A stretch of 26,555 nucleotides of DNA, from NCBI GenBank assembly GCA_037131575.1, contig JBAXQV010000017.1:1-26555 (forward strand). The letters run 5' to 3'. A program made the position numbers and the translations under genes. This document shows, piece after piece, positions 14,059-22,914 of the stretch. The notes beneath the pieces were generated by a model, which ran no database searches, had not been told where the DNA came from, and saw nothing but the letters and a program-made list of their open reading frames with translations. How positions within the stretch are numbered: the stretch's first letter is position 1; each line of letters starts with the position of its first letter. The stretch comes from VFMC01 sp037131575 (GTDB taxonomy: Bacteria > Actinomycetota > Acidimicrobiia > Acidimicrobiales > Ilumatobacteraceae).

Positions 14059-15720
14059 ATGGAACTCTCGTTCATTCTCAACGCGATGAAGCGCTACTGG
14101 TGGGTGATCGTCGCTTTCACCGTGCTCGGCACTGCGGTGGGCTTGCAGTTCACCACCGAGAACGTCCCCGTGTACCAGTCGCGCGCGCTGCTCTACATCG
14201 CACCACCCTCCGATTCTGTACAGGGCCAGTTCGTGGCTGCCACCGACCGTTACCTGCTGGGCCAATTGATGATGGTGCAGTCGTCGAGCATGGCTGACGC
14301 CGTTGCTGAGGAGGTGGGTGGTGGTCTCACGGGCAGTGTGGTGGCAATGCTCACCACTGTCACGCAGAACGTTGGTACCGACGTGCTGGAGATCAAGGTC
14401 GAATCGGGCGACGGTACTCAGGCGCAAGCAATTGCCGAAGGGTACGTGAAGCAGTACTTCCTGCGCGTCACCAAGCAGATCGAAGATGCGCAGGGCCCGG
14501 CGCTGGCCAACCTGAACGCTCAACTGAAAGACCTCCACGCCCAACTCGACGAGATCAACACGCAGATCGAGGCGAAGCTCGCTCCGTACCTGTCGAACAG
14601 TGGTGGGCCAGTACCTGAATTCGCGGTCATCGATCCGAAACTTTCCGACGATCGCGCCATTCTGCTGGCGCACCTCGACCGTGTGTCCCAAGCACGCGAT
14701 CGGCTCGAACTCAACTCGAAGGTGCAGGTGAGCAGTCGCGAAATCCAACCGGCGTCGAAGGCCACGCTCACCGTCCCCGTCGGCACGAAGAAGAAGCTGT
14801 TCGCGGCCATGTTCACGGGCGTTCTGCTCGGTGTCGTTGCCGCCGCCGCTCTGGCCAGCTTGTCGAAGCGTTCGCTCGATCGGCACCAGATGGCTGAGAT
14901 CCTCGGCGCCGAAGTCGTTGGTGATATGCCCAAGATGCGGGCGCTCTCGAAGAACCGTCGCACGGCGCTCGAGGCCCTGCCGCAACCGCTGGCACCATTC
15001 GTCGACATGCTCAACGTGCGTGCCGAAACCAATGCCCGCGTTGGTGAGGCCTTCACCGTGGTGGTGGTGGGAACCGAGCGGTCATCGGGTTGCACCACCG
15101 TCGCGGAGGCAATGGCCAATCGTTTCGCGGCCCACGGTTCGCGGGTACTGCTCATCGACGCCGATCAGCGTCACAGCGAACTCACCCATGTGTTCGCCGC
15201 CGGCGCGCCCGGTATCCCGGCGTTGTTGGCCTATGCCGCCACCAACGCCAACGGTCGGCGTTCCACCTCGAGCGGCCGACTCGACCCATTCAGCGCAACA
15301 GCGGTACCAGGACTGAGCGTGGTGGGTATCGGCGACAAGTCGGTGTCGTCGGGGTTGCGTCGCCAGAACCTCCCCGAACTCGTCGACGCAGCCAAGCACT
15401 ACGCCCATGTCGTGGTGCTCGACGGCGGCGCGCTGCTCGACTCGGCACTCACCGTGCAATTGACCCAACTCGTCGATGCCGTGGTGCTGTGCGTGCCCGT
15501 GCGCAAACAACTCAACAGTTCACTGGCCACCATCAAGACGCAGTTGGCCGATGCCCGTGGTGAGGTGCTTCCGGTGTTCGTGCCGGTGGGGCGGCGTAGC
15601 CGTCGTAACCGTGGCGAACCACAGCAGGCGATGCCGGCGTTCGGCCTGTCGGGCATGCCCGACGTGGAACAGATCTCGCTCGACGACCTGCCTCGCGAAC
15701 CAGCTCCTGCTCGCCGCTGA
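14059..15720 (+). CDS. Polysaccharide co-polymerase (Wzz-like) fused to a degenerate BY-kinase-like ATPase domain
   Basis: A 553-residue protein with a Wzz-type layout. TM1 is at about 13-30, a periplasmic/exterior region includes coiled-coil stretches (about 137-175 and 195-220), and TM2 is at about 246-268. A cytoplasmic MinD/BY-kinase-like domain then runs from about 330 to 520. The Walker A' strand LLIDADQRHS (364-373) and a Walker-B-like VVVLDGGALL are present. The P-loop, however, reads GTERSSGCTT (338-347), with Cys345 where the catalytic Lys belongs, and the tail ends PREPAPARR without a tyrosine cluster. It probably sets polymer chain length or couples Wzy to export, but kinase activity is doubtful. 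It converges with the DUF58 gene, leaving a 2-base gap. Confidence 0.82.
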   Translation: MELSFILNAMKRYWWVIVAFTVLGTAVGLQFTTENVPVYQSRALLYIAPPSDSVQGQFVAATDRYLLGQLMMVQSSSMADAVAEEVGGGLTGSVVAMLTTVTQNVGTDVLEIKVESGDGTQAQAIAEGYVKQYFLRVTKQIEDAQGPALANLNAQLKDLHAQLDEINTQIEAKLAPYLSNSGGPVPEFAVIDPKLSDDRAILLAHLDRVSQARDRLELNSKVQVSSREIQPASKATLTVPVGTKKKLFAAMFTGVLLGVVAAAALASLSKRSLDRHQMAEILGAEVVGDMPKMRALSKNRRTALEALPQPLAPFVDMLNVRAETNARVGEAFTVVVVGTERSSGCTTVAEAMANRFAAHGSRVLLIDADQRHSELTHVFAAGAPGIPALLAYAATNANGRRSTSSGRLDPFSATAVPGLSVVGIGDKSVSSGLRRQNLPELVDAAKHYAHVVVLDGGALLDSALTVQLTQLVDAVVLCVPVRKQLNSSLATIKTQLADARGEVLPVFVPVGRRSRRNRGEPQQAMPAFGLSGMPDVEQISLDDLPREPAPARR

Positions 15721-15722
15721 AC

Positions 15723-16877
15723 TCACACCGCCAGAGCGGCGGTATTCCAGAGTGTGGCGAACTGTTCGGCATTGGCCAGGTCGACATGGCGTACCGACAG
15801 CGGCCCCAACGGCGCAGCACCATCGTCGAGGCGCAGCACCACGAGCCGTGGTGCCATCGACGCCATGGCGGCGAGTTGTCCGATGAGCGGCGACCCTGCC
15901 CCGGCAATGAGCACTACCTGAGCCATCGGGTCGCCGATGACCATGGCCGACGCGGGCAAGGTGGTTTCGGCGGTGGTACGCGAGACACGGGCCAGCAGTT
16001 CGAGTGCTTCGGCTGTTTGGCGCACAGGCTCTGCTCGCCCTGGTACCGCGCGGTCGCGTGTGCGCAACGTCACGGCCACCTCGCGGGCAAGTGCCTCGCT
16101 CATCAGGCTGGCCGCGATTTCCACTGAGTCTTCGAACAGCACATCGGTGGCGGCACCGTCGTAGGTTTCGAGCAGCACGGTGAGTGTCGGTTGCGGTGTC
16201 TCGTAGAGGTCGCGCACGAGGGGCACCTCGGAACGCGCTGACGACGGCCAGTGGATGAGCCGATCGCTGTCGCCGGGTAGATACTCGCGCATCCCGCGGA
16301 ACTCGGCTGCCGGGTCGGCGCTTCGGGTGGGCGCGATCTCACGGTGCCCCAGCCCCACCTTGCCCGCCACGGAGGGGCGGAGTTGATGCACCACGGGGAA
16401 GACGATGATTTCACCGCCTAGTTGGTGGGTGAGCGTGCGCGTTGCCAAGCCGAAGGGATCGGTGCGTTCTTCGAGCAGAGGCCCCAAGGTTTGGATGCCG
16501 CGGCGCAGCGGTTGCACGCGGTACCGAACCACTGTTTGCACCTCTGGGCTCGTTGCCGGAAGGCTCATCGGCAACGGTTGGCCGGCGAGGTGATCGACCA
16601 CCCGAATCGGGGGCGATGGCCGCCGTGCCGTGGCCGCGAGCGTGAGTTCCACGGTTTGGCCACGGCCCACGGCGCGCGGCGAATCGGCGCGATCGAAATC
16701 GACCGATGAGGCCACTCTCGGAATGGCGATGGCCATGGCCACCACCACGAGCGCGATGAGCGTGAGCACGATGAACGCCCCGTACCCCGTTGCGTACGAC
16801 GCCACTCCCAACGCCACGGCAGCGACGAGCACCACCATGCCGCGGCGCGTGAGGCGAAGCGGTGAACGGCTACTCAT
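15723..16877 (-). CDS. DUF58 domain protein (MoxR-associated)
   Basis: A 384-residue membrane-anchored protein. Two hydrophobic segments near the N-terminus (about 13-30 and 34-52) precede a beta-rich part. The DUF58 signature FRGMREYLPGDSDRLIHW runs from about 193, followed by PSSARSEVPLVRDLYE with the conserved Arg residues. The C-terminal third resembles a degenerate VWA fold. DUF58 proteins are usually encoded beside moxR and work with it in envelope or secreted-protein maturation. The ATG at 16877 is divergent from the glycosyltransferase at 17162. It may form a functional pair with the MoxR gene at 8812-9804 despite the distance. Confidence 0.9.
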   Translation of the reverse strand: MSSRSPLRLTRRGMVVLVAAVALGVASYATGYGAFIVLTLIALVVVAMAIAIPRVASSVDFDRADSPRAVGRGQTVELTLAATARRPSPPIRVVDHLAGQPLPMSLPATSPEVQTVVRYRVQPLRRGIQTLGPLLEERTDPFGLATRTLTHQLGGEIIVFPVVHQLRPSVAGKVGLGHREIAPTRSADPAAEFRGMREYLPGDSDRLIHWPSSARSEVPLVRDLYETPQPTLTVLLETYDGAATDVLFEDSVEIAASLMSEALAREVAVTLRTRDRAVPGRAEPVRQTAEALELLARVSRTTAETTLPASAMVIGDPMAQVVLIAGAGSPLIGQLAAMASMAPRLVVLRLDDGAAPLGPLSVRHVDLANAEQFATLWNTAALAV

Positions 16878-17161
16878 CGAGAGTGTCCTGAAGCAGTGCC
16901 CGACGCATGGGCGAATGGACGTTCAGTTTCGGGAAGAGCTGGAAGAGAGCCGATACGCGAGGGTACCAACCGGCGGTCGTTGCACGAGGTAGGGCCTTTG
17001 TCTGAAGGGTTCACTCCATTGGCCTGAAATTGCGAGAACAAGTATTGGTGGTGCCACCTGCGGGTACGCTGCAGTTTCGTAGGTATACGCCCCAATCGCC
17101 TGAGGGCAAAGGGGCTGTGCAGTCGCCCGGGCTCGGCGGCCGGCGATGTGAAGGAGAAATC
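16878..17161. promoter_or_regulatory. Divergent promoter region between DUF58 and glycosyltransferase genes
   Basis: This 284-bp gap has no supportable gene. The frame of the glycosyltransferase stays open back to 17030, but the peptide there is low-complexity and unlike a GT N-terminus. A small palindrome GGTGG-TG-CCACC lies at 17047-17058 and a TATAC-like word near 17093 could be part of a -10. AAGGAG at 17151-17156 is a clear ribosome binding site for the GTG at 17162. Confidence 0.45.
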
Positions 17162-18262
17162 GTGGCGGAATCGATCGACGCAGTCGTGGTGACCGAATCG
17201 CCGCTCTGGAACGTGCCGTGGTTCGCCTACTGCGTCGAGTTCGAACGCGTCATCGCTTCGGTGCTCGATGCCGACACGATCGAGATCTCTCGTCGTACGG
17301 GTACGTTGCCCAAAATGCTGGCCGACCGCCATCGGGCGCGCAACCTTGCCAAGAGCGTGAAGTCGCTGCGCTCGTTCGACTGGAATGCCGGCGAGAAGCA
17401 CTACGACCTGGCTGTCATCGTGGTGAGCGATCTCAACCAACTCGGCGTTCTGGCCGCCATGCCCGGCTGGCGTTCCATCGCCGATCGGTTCATCGCCTAC
17501 GTGTTCGAAGTGTGGCCGGTGTGGTTGCCTGCCGCCGCCGGTGCCTTCACCGATGTCATCGACCATCTCGACCACGTGTTCGTGGGTCTCGAGAAGGTCA
17601 TCCCTCACATGCAGGCACTCACCAAGACGCCCGTGTCCTTCGTGCCGTGCGGCGTCGACGTGCTGCAGGTGAAACCGCCTACCTCCATCGAGGGCAAGCG
17701 AGTCGATGTGTCGAACCGTGGTCGGCGCGACAAGGGCCAACATCACATGCTCATGGAATGGGCTGCTGCCAACGACAAGTTCTACGAGTACGACACCGGT
17801 GGTCTCGCCAATGTCGAGAGCCCCGACGGGCATCGTCGCCACTTCTACGAGCAGGCGGCGCGAAGCCGAGCGTTCGTGGCGAACCTCGCGCGCCTCGATC
17901 AGGCCGATCTGCGTGGCGGTGTGGCCGAAGTGGGCTTGCGCTACTACGAGGCTGTTGCCTGTGGTTCGGTGCTCATCGGCGAGCACCCGCCTCGCGACAT
18001 GATCGAGCGTTCGCTCGGCAACCCACCTGGCCTGTTCGACCTGCCCGGTGGGTGCACTTCGATGCCGGGCGATATCGGCGAGATGCTCACCGACGATCGG
18101 GCGGTCATCGATCTCGGTGTGGCCAACCGTCGTGTCGGGTTGAAGCACCTCGACGTCTCCCATCGCTGGGATGTCATGGCCGGCGCACTCGGCCTGGGCG
18201 ATACCCCCGGCGTGGTGGCGCGCCGCGCCGCGCTGGCGGCCGAGCTCGCCTCGCTCGCCTGA
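17162..18262 (+). CDS. Glycosyltransferase, GT-B fold (CgeB-like / group 1)
   Basis: A 366-residue protein. The N-terminal half reads like a GT-B acceptor domain. FVPCGVDV (160-167) resembles the interdomain motif of group-1 transferases, and LRYYEAVACGSVLIGE (259-274) is a nucleotide-sugar-binding ExxACG-type segment as in CgeB-like enzymes. It would add a sugar to the polysaccharide repeat unit in the cytoplasm. I chose GTG 17162 because AAGGAG ends 5 bases before it. The gene is monocistronic and converges on the minus-strand GT operon. Its donor and linkage cannot be predicted. Confidence 0.78.
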   Translation: MAESIDAVVVTESPLWNVPWFAYCVEFERVIASVLDADTIEISRRTGTLPKMLADRHRARNLAKSVKSLRSFDWNAGEKHYDLAVIVVSDLNQLGVLAAMPGWRSIADRFIAYVFEVWPVWLPAAAGAFTDVIDHLDHVFVGLEKVIPHMQALTKTPVSFVPCGVDVLQVKPPTSIEGKRVDVSNRGRRDKGQHHMLMEWAAANDKFYEYDTGGLANVESPDGHRRHFYEQAARSRAFVANLARLDQADLRGGVAEVGLRYYEAVACGSVLIGEHPPRDMIERSLGNPPGLFDLPGGCTSMPGDIGEMLTDDRAVIDLGVANRRVGLKHLDVSHRWDVMAGALGLGDTPGVVARRAALAAELASLA

Positions 18263-18286
18263 GTCGCCGCGTTCGCCTGACTCGCC
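18255..18286. repeat. Imperfect 14-bp tandem repeat at a convergent gene end
   Basis: TCGCCTGAGTCGCC (18255-18268) and TCGCCTGACTCGCC (18273-18286) differ at one base and have an 18-bp period. The first copy includes the stop codon of the glycosyltransferase. It probably arose by local duplication; a terminator role is not evident. Confidence 0.55.
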
Positions 18287-18297
18287 CCGCCTCGCGG

Positions 18298-19398
18298 TCA
18301 CGCGTTCGCGACCTCTATTGCCGTGGCCATGAGCGTGCGGTATTGGGCGGCGATGGTGGACCACGCGAACCGATTGCTGGCGGCAGTGGCGCGAGTGTTC
18401 GTCGCTTCCCGGCTGGCCGGCGTGAGCGCCTCGCGAAGGGCGTCGACGATGGCCTCGTGGTGGTGTGTGTCGACGAGTTGCGCAGCGTCGCCGAGGATCC
18501 ACTGCGTGGTCGTGGAATCGTGTGCCACGATGGGCAAGCCCGTGGCGAGCGCTTCGATGTACACATTGCCGAACGATTCGGCGAGGGTCGTGTGCAAGAA
18601 GGCATCTGCGCAGCGGTACAACTCGGGCATCTCGGTCTTGTCGACGCTCAGCCGCACGAAGCGGCCTGGCAAGATCTCGGCAGCGAGCTGGTCGACCTCG
18701 TCGCGCAGGGTGCCGTCGCCAGCTACGGCCATCGCCACGCCGTCGAGTGAGGCCACCGCCCGCATTCCCTCGATGACGCGCTTGTAGTCCTCGAGTGCAC
18801 TCACCATGAGCACCAGGGGCATGTCGGTGGGAAGGCCGAACCGCGATCGATCACCGGCGCCAGGTACGAAGCGGTCGGTGTCGACGCCATTGGGAATGAG
18901 CGCGCAATTCCAGCGGTGCTTGTTCCGTTCGAAGTATTCGGGATTGGTGCACACCAACCCTTCGCACCCGAACCAGCGGTACTCGCGATTGTTCGCGTAG
19001 GCAGGCCAATCGCCGTTCTGTGAGACGAACACATGCGCCGGCCGGTTTCCCCTGAGGCGCGGTTTGCGGAGTACCCAGTTCTCGAGCGGGTAGCCACACG
19101 TGAGGGTCACGTCGAAGTCGCCGGGATGGAAGGCACGTAACTCGCCAGGCACGCCGCTGAGGCCTTCGTACGCCGGTGCGTTGCGCAGGGGCGGAAAGTT
19201 GGGCCATCGTTCGAATCGTTCACGCGGAATCACCGGTACGCGAACGAAGGCGTACGGATCATCGGGGCGCGGGTGCCCCGACCCCATCAGTGTCACGTCG
19301 TCGCCATGGAGCGCCAGTTCTCGTGCCACCGACTCGAACGCCACTTCGGCACCGCGTTGCACGCGGTGCAACCCAGGGAGGAGGAACAGCACTCTCAT
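18298..19398 (-). CDS. Glycosyltransferase family 4
   Basis: A 366-residue GT-B enzyme. The start MRVLFLLPGLHRVQRGAEVAF is a typical GT4 N-terminus with a glycine-containing acceptor loop, followed by LIPNGVDTDRF (167-177) and the EX7E element (Glu274 to Glu282) in ESFGNVYIEALATGLPIV. It retains the donor anomeric configuration by family rule. The frame is open upstream to 19692, but homology and the 4-base ATGA overlap with the polymerase stop fix the start at 19398. It is the last gene of the five-gene minus-strand operon. It could instead be a decorating transferase rather than a repeat-unit one. Confidence 0.88.
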   Translation of the reverse strand: MRVLFLLPGLHRVQRGAEVAFESVARELALHGDDVTLMGSGHPRPDDPYAFVRVPVIPRERFERWPNFPPLRNAPAYEGLSGVPGELRAFHPGDFDVTLTCGYPLENWVLRKPRLRGNRPAHVFVSQNGDWPAYANNREYRWFGCEGLVCTNPEYFERNKHRWNCALIPNGVDTDRFVPGAGDRSRFGLPTDMPLVLMVSALEDYKRVIEGMRAVASLDGVAMAVAGDGTLRDEVDQLAAEILPGRFVRLSVDKTEMPELYRCADAFLHTTLAESFGNVYIEALATGLPIVAHDSTTTQWILGDAAQLVDTHHHEAIVDALREALTPASREATNTRATAASNRFAWSTIAAQYRTLMATAIEVANA

Positions 19399-20735
19399 TG
19401 AGCCACTCCGACCAGATGTGGGGGCGGACCATTCGGGGTCGATGCGGGCGCTGCCTCGAACCGACGCCGTGGCGTGCCGCCGACAACGTTGAATCGTTCG
19501 TGTTTGAACTCGCGGCTCACGAGTGCACGGATGATGATGAGCACAGCGACCCATCCACCGCCTGAGAGCGTTTCCGAGAACGATGTCACCAGCATCGTGA
19601 GGCAGTACAGGATGCCGAACTGGGCGATTGCGGGGTTGTAGCCGAGCAGTCGAGCCGATGTCACGATGGTGGTGATCGAGATCATCAACCACAGACCCAG
19701 GCCGATGATGCCCATCTCGAGGAGGAGTTGGAAGTAGCTGCTGTGCGCATGGCCGATGGGAAAGCCGATGTGGGTGATGATCGAGCGCGACGGTTCCACG
19801 GCGAGGTTGGTGAAGACGCCACCGAGCCCGTAGCCGATCCAGGGTCTCGCCTTGATGGCTGGAATGGCCGACTCCCAGATGACGGTTCGACCCGAGAACG
19901 TGAGGTCTTTACCGCCAGCGGTGACCACCTTCTGCCACATCATGGTGCCAACGCCGATGAGGAGTACGCCGCAGATAGCCGAGAGCACCATGGTGGCCGG
20001 CTTCATGCGGCCCTCGCGTCGCACGTAGATCTCGAACCAAGCGTGGAAGGCGAGCACGATGATGAGTGTTGCCCAAGCGGTGGAGCAGTTCGACATGGTG
20101 ATGAACAACCCGGCGAGGCCGAGGAAGGTGAGTCGTACACGCTTGCGCTTCTCGAGCAACAAGATGGCCACGATCACCATCACCAAGTAGGGCGCCATCG
20201 CATTCTTGTGGATGAAACTGCCGTGCCACCCCGCGTTGGTGTCGATTCCGTTCGGGTCGAAGTTGGCGGTGGACGATGTGTAGTGCGTGGCCGTCCAGAA
20301 GTACTCGAACACGATCACTGCGTAGCACTGGTACAAGATGGCGACGACGAGATGCCGAGTGGGCAGCATGCCCGCCAGGATGACGACGCAGAAGAACAGC
20401 GGGATGTTGGCCTGGATGGAAGTCCACCAGCCGTAGTGCACGACGGTCCAGAAGCCCGACATGAACCACCACCAGATCATTGCGAACACCGAGTAGTTGA
20501 TGATGATCTTGCGGTAGCGACCGTGTGGGCCGAGCATCACGCACAAGAAGGTGAAGAACATCACCGCCAGCGATGCCTTCTTCGGAGTGAAGTGGATCAC
20601 GTCGAACCCGGCGAGGAAGGCAACGATGATCCCTGCTTGGCCCGACAGGATCCACAGCTGCGTGGGGCTCACATCGGAGTCGGCCGAGTTGGCCCACGGC
20701 GCCCTGTCGACGTGCGGTGCGCGAGGGCGTTTCAT
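19395..20735 (-). CDS. O-antigen ligase/polymerase family membrane protein (Wzy-like)
   Basis: A 446-residue protein with about 10-12 transmembrane segments. The O-antigen ligase (Wzy_C) hallmark is present: GSFIHKNAMAPYL at 172-184, then a large outer loop with FSGRTVIWESAIPAIKARPW (280-299), IGYGLGGVF and HAHSSYFQ (329-336). In a cluster with a flippase and several GTs, and in an organism without evident LPS, polymerase is more likely than WaaL-type ligase. The start at 20735 gives a 4-base ATGA overlap with the GT2 stop; the open frame further upstream lies inside that gene. Confidence 0.88.
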   Translation of the reverse strand: MKRPRAPHVDRAPWANSADSDVSPTQLWILSGQAGIIVAFLAGFDVIHFTPKKASLAVMFFTFLCVMLGPHGRYRKIIINYSVFAMIWWWFMSGFWTVVHYGWWTSIQANIPLFFCVVILAGMLPTRHLVVAILYQCYAVIVFEYFWTATHYTSSTANFDPNGIDTNAGWHGSFIHKNAMAPYLVMVIVAILLLEKRKRVRLTFLGLAGLFITMSNCSTAWATLIIVLAFHAWFEIYVRREGRMKPATMVLSAICGVLLIGVGTMMWQKVVTAGGKDLTFSGRTVIWESAIPAIKARPWIGYGLGGVFTNLAVEPSRSIITHIGFPIGHAHSSYFQLLLEMGIIGLGLWLMISITTIVTSARLLGYNPAIAQFGILYCLTMLVTSFSETLSGGGWVAVLIIIRALVSREFKHERFNVVGGTPRRRFEAAPASTPNGPPPHLVGVAQ

Positions 20736-21586
20736 GGTGCCACCGCAACAGGCTGACGGGCGGTGTCGTCGCGCTCCCAGGCGCTCGTGGTGCCGCGCCG
20801 GGCGGCGAACCGGCCGGCAACACCGAACGCTACGTACACGCCCACGTCGACCCACCGGAACGGCGATCGCAACAGGTGGGCAAGGTCGCGGCTGGTACGC
20901 GAGGTGCTGGGTCGAGCATCGTCGGTGAGGCGAGCGCCGAGTTCGGCATTGCCGCGGTACACCCGCGCGAGGGTGTGTACCAGGGCGCGCGTAGTGCGAG
21001 GAAGCGCCACTTTCACCGGGGTGCAGGGCACGATGGTGACCTCACTGTCGTGAACCATGCGGGCGACGTAGAGGTCGTCGGCGGTGAGGTCGGGGAACTC
21101 GTCGAAGCGTGCTCGGGCGATGGCCGACAGCCCGTATACGCCGGCGCCGCACAACTCGTGCATCACACCAGGCAGCTTGGCGCGGCATGCTGCGAAGCGG
21201 CGCACGGCCCATGAGGCACCATTCACGTCGAACTCGATGGGTGGGCGTGCGGCAACGGCACCGTTCGCCAGTGCTTCGAGCACCGCTCGTGCCGAGTTGC
21301 CGGGCAGCACCACATCGGCATCGATGTAGAGGCGCGGGAGTGCGGTGATGTGCCGCTCTGCTGCACGGAGTGCGCCGACCTTGCCCACCGGGCCGAGTTC
21401 GAGCACCTCGAGCGGCAGGTCGAGCGAACGCACCACGGCCGCGGTGTCATCGGTGCAGCCGTTGCACGCAATCACCATCTCCACTCGGCTGATGTCGAGA
21501 CCATCGACGAGGGCGCGCAGAGTTCGCTCGATCACGGTCGCCTCGTTGTGGGCAGGTACGACGATCGAACCGAGCTTGGCGCTCAT
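20732..21586 (-). CDS. Glycosyltransferase family 2
   Basis: A 284-residue GT-A enzyme. VVPAHNEA (9-16) binds the nucleotide, CNGCTDDT (41-48) follows, and YIDADVV contains the metal-binding DAD (89-91). The acceptor-side motif ADDLYVARMV lies near 190-200. The C-terminal VDVGVYVAFGVAGRF segment may associate with the membrane. The ATG at 21586 overlaps the flippase stop by 4 bases, and the stop overlaps the polymerase start by 4 bases. The frame is open upstream to 22045 but lies within the flippase gene. Confidence 0.88.
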   Translation of the reverse strand: MSAKLGSIVVPAHNEATVIERTLRALVDGLDISRVEMVIACNGCTDDTAAVVRSLDLPLEVLELGPVGKVGALRAAERHITALPRLYIDADVVLPGNSARAVLEALANGAVAARPPIEFDVNGASWAVRRFAACRAKLPGVMHELCGAGVYGLSAIARARFDEFPDLTADDLYVARMVHDSEVTIVPCTPVKVALPRTTRALVHTLARVYRGNAELGARLTDDARPSTSRTSRDLAHLLRSPFRWVDVGVYVAFGVAGRFAARRGTTSAWERDDTARQPVAVAP

Positions 21587-22914
21587 GCGATGTGTTCCTG
21601 GCTCAATTCGCTCACCACACTCACGAGTTCGGCGATCTCGGCATCGTCGTCGGTGAGCGCTGGGCTGTCGAGTCGGTCGACCCGGCGCTGGGTGATGCTG
21701 AGCGCCACCCAGGCGATGATGAAACTCACCACTTCGGAGATGAGCGTGGCCGCTGCGGCTCCGTGCCACGAATACTTGGGAATGAGCGCCAGGTACAGCG
21801 ACACACTGAAGAACGCGTTGAACAACAACAGCTTGGTGCGCAGCGAACTGAGGCCCAACCCGAGCAAACCGTTCATGGGGAAGACGCTGAGTCCGCGTAG
21901 CACCACCACGGGTGCGAGCAGCCTGATCACGTTCGTCGTACCGTCGAATTCGTGACCGAGCACCAACGGCACCACGGGCGCGGCGATGGCCAGCACGATG
22001 GCTGCCGGTACTGCGTAACACGCGCCCACCAGGGTGAACCTCCACGCCTTGTGGAGCTGGTTGGTCATCTCACGACCGGCGCGCAGTACGGCGAAGTGGG
22101 TGGACGCGGCGAGCGCACTGAGCGGCACCATGGCCAACGACACGGCGCGCTGCCCAGCCGGGTACACGCCGGCATCACCTTTGGGGTGCGTGGCGAGGAG
22201 TACGTAGTTGTCGCCGGTGTTGTGCACCGTCGACGCGCCGATGCCGAGCGCGTAGGTGATCATGCTCCGCGCGTGCGTGCGCGAGATGCGCCCGGGTCGC
22301 ATCGACACCCAACCACCTCGCGTGGCGATGGCGCCCACCACCACGATCGACCCGGCCACGAGTACCAGGTTGGTGATGGCTAGCGAGTTGAGCGTGAGCA
22401 CATCGAATGCCACCAGTACGAACATCACTGCGAGGCGCATGGCGATACTGATGACGCGCAACACGATGCCGGTCTGATAGCTGCGCGTCGATTGCGCCAA
22501 CGCAACCAGCACGCTCCACACCGACTGCACGATCAGTTCACTCACCGTGAACAGCACCACGGTGACAAGAGGCACCGTCGGCGAGAAGATCGCCGCAACC
22601 CCGATGCACAACGGCGTGAGCGCGAGGCCGGTGAGCACAGCGAGGCTCATGCACGAACGCGCCACCATTCGTGGTGACTCGTCGTTGCGTACCGTGTGTT
22701 CGAGCACCGTGAGGGTGACACCGCTTTGCGGAAACACCGAGAAGAACCCCACGAGGGCGTACAAACCGGCGTACACGAGGTACAGCTCGCGTCCGAGGTG
22801 GGGAATGAGCACGAGCACACCCACGACGGCGCTCACCATGCCGCTGCCCTCCTCGATCAGCGACCAGAGGGTGTTCGAGGCAAGTTCTCGGCGAGGACGC
22901 TCAGCTGCCGCCAT
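21583..22914 (-). CDS. Polysaccharide flippase, Wzx/MOP superfamily
   Basis: A 443-residue integral membrane protein with about 12 hydrophobic segments and sparse charges. It begins with the SNTLWSLIEEGSGMVSAVVG segment usual for Wzx-type exporters of the MOP superfamily. It would flip undecaprenyl-linked repeat units across the membrane for the neighbouring Wzy-like polymerase. A short acidic C-tail (SPALTDDDAEIAELV) is cytoplasmic by prediction. It overlaps the upstream GT4 gene by 14 bases and the GT2 gene by 4, so the order flippase-GT2-polymerase is translationally coupled. A lipid II-type flippase is less likely given the context. Confidence 0.85.
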   Translation of the reverse strand: MAAAERPRRELASNTLWSLIEEGSGMVSAVVGVLVLIPHLGRELYLVYAGLYALVGFFSVFPQSGVTLTVLEHTVRNDESPRMVARSCMSLAVLTGLALTPLCIGVAAIFSPTVPLVTVVLFTVSELIVQSVWSVLVALAQSTRSYQTGIVLRVISIAMRLAVMFVLVAFDVLTLNSLAITNLVLVAGSIVVVGAIATRGGWVSMRPGRISRTHARSMITYALGIGASTVHNTGDNYVLLATHPKGDAGVYPAGQRAVSLAMVPLSALAASTHFAVLRAGREMTNQLHKAWRFTLVGACYAVPAAIVLAIAAPVVPLVLGHEFDGTTNVIRLLAPVVVLRGLSVFPMNGLLGLGLSSLRTKLLLFNAFFSVSLYLALIPKYSWHGAAAATLISEVVSFIIAWVALSITQRRVDRLDSPALTDDDAEIAELVSVVSELSQEHIA

